Virus record (IMG/VR): IMGVR_UViG_3300044630_006403
Span: 1 to 45,150 of that record
Direction: 5' to 3' (one strand)
Length of the DNA: 45,150 nucleotides
Origin: a virus
Below the pieces are notes generated by a model. It saw only the letters and a list, made by a program, of their open reading frames with translations. It made no database searches and was not told the origin of the DNA. The position numbers and the translations under genes are program-made. The first letter of the stretch is position 1, and every line of letters starts with the position of its first letter. Positions 35,683 through 42,341 of this stretch are shown in pieces.

Positions 35683-36171
35683 ATGGCAGAAATATTAGAA
35701 TTCGATAAAATGTTCTATACGAACTTTGAACCAAAGATGAAGAACAGATACGTCATGGAAATTGATGGTATCCCTTCATATATGATTAAAGCTGCAGCTA
35801 GACCTTCAATTAACTTTGAAACCATTACTATGGATCACATCAATGTTAAAAGAAAGTTGCAAGGCAAAGGTGAGTGGCAGGACATTACAATTACTCTGTT
35901 TGACCCAATCGTTCCTTCTGGAGCACAGGCGGTAATGGAGTGGGTTCGTTTAGGACATGAGTCTATTACTGGTAGAAGAGGATATGCCGATTTTTACAAA
36001 AAAGATTTGGATATCTATATGTTAGGACCTGTTGGTGATAAAATTGAACAATGGAAACTAAAAGGAGCATTCTTAACAACTGTAAACTTTGGTGACCTTT
36101 CATTTGACTCTAACGAACCTGCATCAATCGAATTAGGAATTGCTTACGATTACGCAATACTTGAGTTTTAA
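35683..36171 (+). CDS. Tail tube protein (gp19-like)
   Basis: This 162-residue protein is close in length to T4 gp19 (163). It starts in an A-rich leader after ATAAAA. The order is KNRYVMEIDGIPSYMIKAAARP (the start of the tube fold), then GKGEWQDITITLFDPIVPSG, then LDIYMLGPVGDKIEQWKLKGAF and a final strand DSNEPASIELGIAYDYAIL. These are family features of contractile phage tube proteins. It polymerises into the inner tube through which DNA passes. It lies directly after the sheath gene and is followed by an intrinsic terminator. Confidence 0.9.
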   Translation: MAEILEFDKMFYTNFEPKMKNRYVMEIDGIPSYMIKAAARPSINFETITMDHINVKRKLQGKGEWQDITITLFDPIVPSGAQAVMEWVRLGHESITGRRGYADFYKKDLDIYMLGPVGDKIEQWKLKGAFLTTVNFGDLSFDSNEPASIELGIAYDYAILEF

Positions 36172-36195
36172 TTTTAGTGATTATATAATTAATAA

Positions 36196-36225
36196 GAAAA
36201 ACCTCTACAATGTAGGGGTTTTTTT
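36196..36225 (+). terminator. Intrinsic terminator after the tail tube gene
   Basis: CCTCTAC (36202-36208), loop AAT, GTAGGGG (36212-36218), flanked by A on the 5' side and a seven-T run (36219-36225). One pair is T-G. Flanking A and T bases extend the stem. A promoter-like element follows 22 bases later. Confidence 0.85.
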
Positions 36226-36247
36226 ATTTCTAACTTTTTAAAGTTTA

Positions 36248-36257
36248 TATATTTATA
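36248..36257 (+). promoter_or_regulatory. Putative late promoter element TATATTTATA
   Basis: Exact 10-mer with 29 bases between it and ATG 36287 and just downstream of the terminator. It would start a unit of the tail chaperone. Confidence 0.5.
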
Positions 36258-36286
36258 TATGAAACTAAAAAATATAATGTAAAGTT

Positions 36287-37045
36287 ATGGAACAACAAAA
36301 ATATGATTTTCCAACCGAATTGTTGGATTTACCATCAAAAGGTTTAGTATATCCAAAGGATCATCCATTATCAAGCGGAACAATTGAAATTAAATATATG
36401 ACGGCAAAGGAAGAGGATATTCTTTCAAATCAAAATCTTATCAAAAAAGGAGTAGTATTGGATAAATTATTTGAGTCTATAATTGTAGATAAAAGTATAA
36501 ATCCAAATGATATTACTATTGGAGATAAAAATGCAATAATTGTAGCAACTAGATTATTGGGATACGGACATGAATATAAAATGTCATTCTATTCTTCAAA
36601 ATTGACTAAAAGTGTTGAAACTATTATTGATTTATCGGAAATTAAAACAAAAGATGTAGATTTTTCACTCTTCAAAAATGCAAATGAGTTTGAATTCACA
36701 ACTCCATTAGGTAAAAATAAAATTAAGTTTAAGTTATTAACTCATGGTGATGAGAATGCGATTGAAAAAGATATTACTGCATTAGAAAGACTAGGAAAGG
36801 ATGTATCTGCGGATATTACAACTAGATTGAGATATATGATTATTTCAGTAGATGGAAACTCAGAGGTATCACATATTAACCGTTTCGTAAACGGAATGTT
36901 AGCTAAAGATAGTAGAACATTTAGAAATTATATAAAAAGTATATCACCCGATATGGATATGACGTTTACATATACCCACGATGATGGAGAGACGGAGGCT
37001 CTACCTATAACTTTAGGTGTGAACTTTTTTTGGCCTACCGAATAA
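36287..37045 (+). CDS. gp26-like tail assembly chaperone / baseplate hub protein, short form
   Basis: This 252-residue protein has LDLPSKGLVYP (residues 13-23), a GTIEIKYMTAKEEDIL segment and a DKNAIIVATRLLGYGHEYK segment. These are the hallmarks of the T4 gp26 or T4_baseplate family (Pfam PF12322 type, from memory). By position, between tube and tape measure, and by the continuing second frame, it is likely the tail assembly chaperone, which holds the tape measure during tail assembly. It ends at TAA 37043-37045, within 12 bases of a 7-T run (37025-37031). A second frame opens right at the run (see 36287-37250). The gp26 assignment is fairly strong; the chaperone role is an inference. Confidence 0.75.
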   Translation: MEQQKYDFPTELLDLPSKGLVYPKDHPLSSGTIEIKYMTAKEEDILSNQNLIKKGVVLDKLFESIIVDKSINPNDITIGDKNAIIVATRLLGYGHEYKMSFYSSKLTKSVETIIDLSEIKTKDVDFSLFKNANEFEFTTPLGKNKIKFKLLTHGDENAIEKDITALERLGKDVSADITTRLRYMIISVDGNSEVSHINRFVNGMLAKDSRTFRNYIKSISPDMDMTFTYTHDDGETEALPITLGVNFFWPTE

Positions 37046-37250
37046 CCATAGTATATTATTACATACTCAAATATTTGAAATGTGTAATTATGGGAATGGG
37101 TTTACGATGATGGAATTATACCAAATGCCAACAAAGTTTAGAAGGTTTTACTATAATAAATTAGTGGAAGCAAAAACTGCGGAAAGTAAAGCTATAGAAA
37201 AAGCAAATAAACCAAGCACTAATAGTGGAAGAGTTAGGATTAGAAAATAA
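36287..37250 (+). CDS. Predicted long form of the tail assembly chaperone by programmed +1 (or -2) frameshift
   Basis: Frame 1 (36287-37030, 248 residues) could slip on TTT TTT T at 37025-37031 and continue in the second frame from 37032 (GGC) to the stop at 37248-37250. This gives 72 more residues, 320 in all. The second frame has a TGA at 37020-37022, so the switch window is only ~20 bases and contains the T run. The added part has HTQIFEMCNYGNGFTMMELY and MPTKFRRFYYNKLVEAKTAE, a pattern like chaperone second frames in many tailed phages (GF...Y..P..LR.FY..KL). The ATG at 37080 allows a standalone 56-residue version, but coding-like sequence lies upstream of it. Programmed frameshifts at this position are known in many phages; here it is predicted, not shown. 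Confidence 0.7.
37023..37042 (+). promoter_or_regulatory. Predicted frameshift site (T7 run)
   Basis: The overlap between the two frames spans 37023-37042 and holds CTTTTTTTGG. Phe-tRNA on TTT (28-30 of the block 37000) can re-pair one base downstream on TTT, placing GGC in the A site. A -2 slip reaches the same frame with one more Phe. The -1 frame is open only to TGA 37108 and has no recognisable motif. Confidence 0.65.
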
Positions 37251-37266
37251 TCCTAACTTTTTTTTT
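37232..37266 (+). terminator. Intrinsic terminator after the chaperone gene
   Basis: A perfect 11-bp stem, AGTTAGGATTA (37232-37242) and TAATCCTAACT (37248-37258), with a GAAAA loop and a T run to 37266. The 5' arm overlaps the last codons of the second chaperone frame. A promoter-like element follows 5 bases later. Confidence 0.9.
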
Positions 37267-37271
37267 AAATC

Positions 37272-37281
37272 CATATTTATA
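37272..37281 (+). promoter_or_regulatory. Putative late promoter element (CATATTTATA, 9/10 match)
   Basis: Lies 5 bases after a strong terminator and 25 bases before ATG 37307. Only the first base differs from TATATTTATA. Confidence 0.5.
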
Positions 37282-37306
37282 TATAATAAACATAAAATTT
37301 AGAATT

Positions 37307-37513
37307 ATGCCTAAATATAAAATTTCAAAATCAAACCTCAAAGAATTTTTTGGGTGGTTCGGTGATAAGAAAAAACCAAAAGATTTGCAGACTATAATTG
37401 ATAATGACCCTCAACTTAAAAAATTGGATGCGGATATAGCTGCTATACAACAAAAACATGGTAAATTGGATCCTGAGTATGTAAGATTACTTAAAAAGTA
37501 TGGTGCATACTAA
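37307..37513 (+). CDS. Small charged helical protein before the tape measure gene
   Basis: This 68-residue protein is Lys-rich (about a quarter of its residues) with predicted helices (SNLKEFFGWFGDKK, then LKKLDADIAAIQQKHGKL, then PEYVRLLKKYGAY). I do not recognise a named family. It stops 15 bases before the tape measure start and is the first gene after a terminator and a promoter-like element. Its place suggests a role in tail assembly, for example with the tape measure, but no sequence evidence shows this. No Shine-Dalgarno is evident; the start context is AGAATTATG. Confidence 0.6.
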   Translation: MPKYKISKSNLKEFFGWFGDKKKPKDLQTIIDNDPQLKKLDADIAAIQQKHGKLDPEYVRLLKKYGAY

Positions 37514-37528
37514 TAATATATCATAATA

Positions 37529-39919
37529 ATGATAACAAACGAAGATTTAACAATTTTAGAAAGATACCAGAGGCAAATTAACCGACTTAGGGCGGAAGAA
37601 GCGGTTCTGTCTACTCAAAATACGGCACAATCTCAAGCGCAGTTAGCAGCTGCTCGTGCAAGATTGGATATAGTGAGAAGAGGAGCTCAAATTCAAAGAG
37701 AGAGAAACATAGATGAGGCTACTTTTCAAAAAGAGCAACTTTCCTTTGTACGATCTTTTGCAAAATTAAACAAGGATGTAAGAAAGTTATTAATAGATCA
37801 AACTACCCAAAGTTCAGTTTTTGCAAGTATTGGTAAAGATATTGCTAAAAGTAAAGCAATTCAAAAAAATCTTACAGGAGATGAACTAGCGAGGGAAATT
37901 GAAAAAGAGCAATTGATGGTTCAAATAAATGACTCTTACTTACAACAAGCTAAATCTTTAGCAAAAACTCAGGCTGAAGCAAAAGGATTAAGTGAATTTG
38001 ATCAAAGAAGATTGGAATTGCAAGAAAATCGACTGGAGTTAACTGCGGAAGAATTAGGTAGATTAAAAGCCGCTATAGATTTAGAAGAAAAACTATTTAA
38101 AAAAGAAGAACGAACAAAAGCTATACAAGAAGAACAAAAAACTTTATATGAAGCAGTTCCTGAGTCAATGAGAGGTAGTATTGATTTTGCAAAAAAATTA
38201 GGGGATACTTTAAAAACTGCTGGCGCAGGTGCAGTTGCATTTATGTTATTAGCGGCTGTTGTAACTTCTATGGTAGCTGCATTTACGGCTTTGGATGCTG
38301 CCGCTGAAGATTTTAGAAAAGAGACAGGACTTACAAATAGTCAAACTAAGGAAATAACTAAAGATGCAAATGCTATAACTGGAGAATTTAGAAATTTAGG
38401 TGTTGAAGCAAAAGATGTATTTGATACTGTATCCGCATTAAAAACTGAGTTTGGTGATATATATAATACTTCTAGAGAAACAACTGCCGCTTTAAGTGTA
38501 TTGAGTGCAAACTTTGGAGTAGCTGCAAAAGATGCAGCAAAAGTTCAAGGGGTTTATGAAAGAATGGGAGGTGTATCAGCAGAAACCGCTGCAAATCTTC
38601 AAATGCAAGCTGCCGAAATGGCTAATATGGCAGGGGTTGCTCCTGCTAAAGTTGCGGAAGATATTGCGGAAGCGGCAGAGGAGTCCTATAAGTTTTTCAA
38701 AGGTGATGTAAACGCACTAACTGCAGCCGCAATTCAAGCTAGAAGGTTGGGTACTAATCTTAAAGATGTATTAGAGACTAACCGAAAACTTTTAGATTTT
38801 GAAGGTGGTATTGAAGATGAGTTAGTAGCAGCAACTTTTGCTGGTGGACAATTTAATCTAACACAGGCTAGAACACTAGCTGCGTCTGGAAAGCAAGTTG
38901 AGGCACAAGAGGAGATATTAAAACAAATCCAACGAAGTGGTGATTTTAGAAAACAAGACTTATTTACCCAAGAAGCTCTTGCAAAAGGTGCCGGAATGGA
39001 AGTTGGTGAAATTATTAAACAATTAGATGCTCAAGAAAAATTAGCTACATTGAGTGATGAAGAGCGAACAAAAGCAGAAGAGGCAATTAGGCAAGGATTG
39101 GATATTACAGATATCAATGCAGAACAGTTAGCTCAAAAAACTGAGGAGTTTGCAAAACAACAAGAAATACAGGGTTCGTTAACAAATGTAAAAAATACAT
39201 TTGATGCTTTAACTGCAAGTCTTGGTACTACACTTTTACCAGTAATGCAAGGTCTGGCATCCATATTTGAGTTTATATCATCAAGCACGGCTGGATTAAT
39301 TGGATTTGTTGGAACATTGGTTATTTTATTTGGTGCACTATACGCCATTAAATTAAGAACATTCGTATTAGACACACGAGCCGCAATTCTAAAAGCTAGA
39401 GAAACGGGTTCTAGTATTATTGGTGCAGTTGCTGAAATTTTCAAAGGACAAGGAAAGATTCCAGTAATAGGTGCTGTAATAGCAGCAGCTATGATAGGTG
39501 CTTTGTTTGCCGCAATTAGTAAAGCGTCTAGTGTAAAAACTGCTGCAGACGTTTCATCTCCAGCTGATGGTAAAACTATAATATCTACAAAAGAAGGTGG
39601 GTTATTTGAATTATCACCGAATGATGATTTAGTAGCAGCTCCTGGAGCAGCATCCGCTTTAGCTAATGCAAGTAATGGAACAGGTGCAACTGCCAATGAT
39701 GATGGTGATGGAAGAGGTAGAGGAAGAAATGTAAATGTAAACAACCTATCACAATTAGCAGCACCATTACAAGCTATGATAAACGAAATAAAAGGTTTGA
39801 GAGCGGATATGGCAAGTGGTAAAATAGGAGTATATATGGATACTTCAAAGGTTACTTCTACTATCGGAAAAAAAGTTGACTCTGCTACAAGAAACAACTA
39901 TAGTTTAGGACAGGCTTAA
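37529..39919 (+). CDS. Tail tape measure protein
   Basis: This 796-residue protein is Lys/Glu/Gln-rich and strongly helical in residues ~1-220, with likely coiled coils (LERYQRQINRLRAEEAVL, RRLELQENRLELTAEELGRL). It has three hydrophobic segments: residues ~231-252 (AGAGAVAFMLLAAVVTSMVA), ~587-612 (GLIGFVGTLVILFGALYAI) and ~644-664 (IPVIGAVIAAAMIGALFAAI). The middle is Ala-rich helices. The C-terminal part has NNLSQLAAPLQAMINEIKGL. Position after tube and chaperone, length and layout all fit a tape measure, which sets tail length and is later ejected into the cell membrane. At ~0.15 nm per residue it would set a tail of roughly 120 nm, which is an estimate. No lysozyme or peptidase motif is evident. 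Confidence 0.85.
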   Translation: MITNEDLTILERYQRQINRLRAEEAVLSTQNTAQSQAQLAAARARLDIVRRGAQIQRERNIDEATFQKEQLSFVRSFAKLNKDVRKLLIDQTTQSSVFASIGKDIAKSKAIQKNLTGDELAREIEKEQLMVQINDSYLQQAKSLAKTQAEAKGLSEFDQRRLELQENRLELTAEELGRLKAAIDLEEKLFKKEERTKAIQEEQKTLYEAVPESMRGSIDFAKKLGDTLKTAGAGAVAFMLLAAVVTSMVAAFTALDAAAEDFRKETGLTNSQTKEITKDANAITGEFRNLGVEAKDVFDTVSALKTEFGDIYNTSRETTAALSVLSANFGVAAKDAAKVQGVYERMGGVSAETAANLQMQAAEMANMAGVAPAKVAEDIAEAAEESYKFFKGDVNALTAAAIQARRLGTNLKDVLETNRKLLDFEGGIEDELVAATFAGGQFNLTQARTLAASGKQVEAQEEILKQIQRSGDFRKQDLFTQEALAKGAGMEVGEIIKQLDAQEKLATLSDEERTKAEEAIRQGLDITDINAEQLAQKTEEFAKQQEIQGSLTNVKNTFDALTASLGTTLLPVMQGLASIFEFISSSTAGLIGFVGTLVILFGALYAIKLRTFVLDTRAAILKARETGSSIIGAVAEIFKGQGKIPVIGAVIAAAMIGALFAAISKASSVKTAADVSSPADGKTIISTKEGGLFELSPNDDLVAAPGAASALANASNGTGATANDDGDGRGRGRNVNVNNLSQLAAPLQAMINEIKGLRADMASGKIGVYMDTSKVTSTIGKKVDSATRNNYSLGQA

Positions 39920-39931
39920 TAAATAAATAAT

Positions 39932-42025
39932 ATGCCATCATTAAAGGATCTTTTTAGAACACAAAAATTACCAACTCAAGATAATAAAGTTGGGGCAGAG
40001 GTATATGATATACGAAATAGTAAGGATATCCGAATTACTACTGCAAATGGTATATTAAACGCTACCATATTTCCCCTTGTGCAAAAAACATTAAGAAGTA
40101 GTGGATTACTAACTGCAAGAACCAAAGAAAACCTAGTAGAGTCTGAATTGGTAGGATTAAGAGCAATTAGGGGGTTATCATCGCCTGTAATTTATGGAAC
40201 TAGTTTAATACGATTTAAGAGAAAAACTACTAATGCGGTTGAAGTAATGAAAAACGCAACTGCAGGGGGTAGTGAAGGTACTAACTTTGTTTTAGGTAGT
40301 ACGGTTGCTAAACTTCAAGGTAAGGCATTAGAACTTGCATCTAAAATAGGAATACAATTTCCAGAAAATTTAATACCAACTAAAATATCCGAAAAATCTG
40401 AGTTTGCTAATAAAAAAGTACAGAATACTATGGTAGTATTGAAGAACTTAAAAGAAGGTTCTGAAGGAAACTTAGTTGGTAAATTATTAGCATCAACTGT
40501 ACAGGGTACGCCAAACCAAATCGGAAGACAGGTATTGGGTACTGCAATAAGTTTGGCTAGAGATGAGATTAGAAGAAGTTTAACTTCATCATTTACCTTA
40601 CCATCAGCACCATCTATTGGAAATCTTGATCCAACAACTGAACAAACTATTAGATTGAGAAACTATACCCCAAAACCATACGATAATCTAAACGATAGAT
40701 ACAGTAAAAAAGTTTCCAGAAGAGGAAATATAGCGTTTGATGGATTGAGTGGAATACTAACCGGATTGCAAGGTAATAGAACTGCATATACAGATTTTAT
40801 TTCTCAAAAAAATCAATTTGATTTATCAAATTTTGCAGATCCTAGAAAGGCTGCTATACCTGAAAAAGGTGGTTTTAGTTCTGTTATTGCTTTTGCTGAA
40901 GATCCTGAACAGGCGCTTAATGATTTTATTGGTAAAACAATTAAAAATGCTACAACTCCTATTAATATAACTAATAATATACCTGCTAGACCTACCGCTA
41001 AAAGATATAGCAAAGGAGGACTGGTAACTGGAAGAGCTAATCACACTTTAGAAGGTAAATTAGGAATTAGAAATGGTAGTGATACATTAAATCAATCTGC
41101 TACTTGGTATAGTGTAGATGGTACACCTCCACCACTTGGTAATGATAAAACATTAGATGATTTTGATTTAATACCTTTTCGTTTTTGGTCGATATCAAAA
41201 AAGACTGGAGTTCATTTTAGAGCAACTATAAGTGGATTGAGTGAAACTGTTTCTCCATCTTGGAATTCATCTAAATTTATAGGTAATCCATATAATTTTT
41301 ATACATACGAAGGTGTTGAGAGGAGTGTTTCGTTTACTTTCAAATTATATGCATTAAACGGTGAAGAGCTAAAGCGAATGTGGGAAAAATTATCGTTTCT
41401 AAACACATTTGCGTATCCACAACAATATGCGGATCCGTATGTAACACCTCCTTTTATGAAGTTTACATTAGGTAATATGTATAAGGATAAAGAAGGTTTT
41501 ATTGAGTCATTAACTTTTACAGTTGATGATACTACACCTTGGGAAACTGGAATACCTCATATTAATAGTAGTGGATTACCATATTTGGATGACTCATTAG
41601 TTGATTATAAATTACCAACTATTATAGAAGTACAAATGACAATTAAATTTGTTGAGTCTCAAAGTACATATTGGGGATCTGTATCTGGATCACTTACTCC
41701 AAAAAGAGTTTATTATTATGGAGTGGATAGATCAATACAAACTAAAAGTGAAATTGATGGTAATATGCTTCCTGATGGTTCAACTCCAGGAGGATTGGAA
41801 ATCCCAGAAGTACGTGAGCGAAGAATAGCAGCAGCATCCGCGCCTGATACAGGTCCAAGTAAGGAAGTTATTGATAACGCCAGAAAACAATTAATGATTG
41901 GTGATAGGCAAATTGAATTACCAACTGGAATGTCTGGTATACAAATGCCTGTGCAACAACAAAAATTAGCAGCTAAAAAAGCTGGTGGTCTTGGTTTTGT
42001 TAAAAAACTTTTTGGTGGAAAATAA
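39932..42025 (+). CDS. Baseplate / tail-tube initiator-like protein
   Basis: This 697-residue protein starts 12 bases after the tape measure. Its C-terminal half has a tube-like fold pattern: DFDLIPFRFWSISKKTGVHF, RATISGLSETVSPSWNSSKF, YTYEGVERSVSFTFKLYAL, PFMKFTLGNMYKDKEGFIES, and LTFTVDDTTPWETG. These segments resemble tail-tube and baseplate tube-initiator proteins (T4 gp48/gp54 position). The N-terminal ~330 residues are mixed helix and loop, with Lys-rich parts, and I do not recognise them. The end (residues ~650-697) is helical and Lys-rich. The location between tape measure and hub supports a baseplate role. The exact T4 equivalent is uncertain. Confidence 0.55.
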   Translation: MPSLKDLFRTQKLPTQDNKVGAEVYDIRNSKDIRITTANGILNATIFPLVQKTLRSSGLLTARTKENLVESELVGLRAIRGLSSPVIYGTSLIRFKRKTTNAVEVMKNATAGGSEGTNFVLGSTVAKLQGKALELASKIGIQFPENLIPTKISEKSEFANKKVQNTMVVLKNLKEGSEGNLVGKLLASTVQGTPNQIGRQVLGTAISLARDEIRRSLTSSFTLPSAPSIGNLDPTTEQTIRLRNYTPKPYDNLNDRYSKKVSRRGNIAFDGLSGILTGLQGNRTAYTDFISQKNQFDLSNFADPRKAAIPEKGGFSSVIAFAEDPEQALNDFIGKTIKNATTPINITNNIPARPTAKRYSKGGLVTGRANHTLEGKLGIRNGSDTLNQSATWYSVDGTPPPLGNDKTLDDFDLIPFRFWSISKKTGVHFRATISGLSETVSPSWNSSKFIGNPYNFYTYEGVERSVSFTFKLYALNGEELKRMWEKLSFLNTFAYPQQYADPYVTPPFMKFTLGNMYKDKEGFIESLTFTVDDTTPWETGIPHINSSGLPYLDDSLVDYKLPTIIEVQMTIKFVESQSTYWGSVSGSLTPKRVYYYGVDRSIQTKSEIDGNMLPDGSTPGGLEIPEVRERRIAAASAPDTGPSKEVIDNARKQLMIGDRQIELPTGMSGIQMPVQQQKLAAKKAGGLGFVKKLFGGK

Positions 42026-42044
42026 ATTATAATTTGTAATATAT

Positions 42045-42341
42045 ATGAGTAATAGTAGGTATCAACGAAGTGCACGTAAAAAATTAATTGATGGTAGAGA
42101 AGTATATAGACCAAAAATATATCCAAATATACCATTAAGAGATGATGATGTTTATATTGCAACCGAATTGGGTGATAGATTGGATACATTAGCATTTGAT
42201 TACTATGAAGATGCTACTTTATGGTGGATAATTGCATCTGCAAACAACATACATGGTGCTAAATTCGCTTTTGAACCTGGAACCGTATTAAGAATACCTC
42301 AAAACTATATTCAAATACTTAGAAATTTTACTGAAGAATAA
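42045..42341 (+). CDS. LysM-like small baseplate protein (gp53 / tail protein X type)
   Basis: This 98-residue protein has IATELGDRLDTLAFDYYEDA, then LWWIIASANNIHGAKFAFEP, then GTVLRIP. The order GDRLD.LA..YY.D...WW.IA..NN......PG..LRIP is a LysM-like module shared by small phage baseplate proteins such as the gp53 and tail protein X families. These bind the baseplate wedge or peptidoglycan-like surfaces. T4 gp53 is longer (196), so this is a compact form. The stop TAA overlaps the next ATG by one base (TAATG), so the two are probably coupled. Confidence 0.75.
   Translation: MSNSRYQRSARKKLIDGREVYRPKIYPNIPLRDDDVYIATELGDRLDTLAFDYYEDATLWWIIASANNIHGAKFAFEPGTVLRIPQNYIQILRNFTEE

Noticed and set aside
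37025-37110. A -1 frameshift on the T run
   Set aside because: The -1 frame is only ~27 codons and has no recognisable motif; the +1/-2 frame has chaperone-like residues.
37080-37250. The 56-codon frame at 37080 as an independent gene
   Set aside because: It remains possible, but coding-like sequence continues upstream to the frame overlap, so a frameshifted long form explains it better.
39133-39897. 254-residue antisense frame within the tape measure
   Set aside because: It lies entirely inside a well-supported gene, lacks any recognisable domain and is in a region where the + strand shows typical tape-measure composition.
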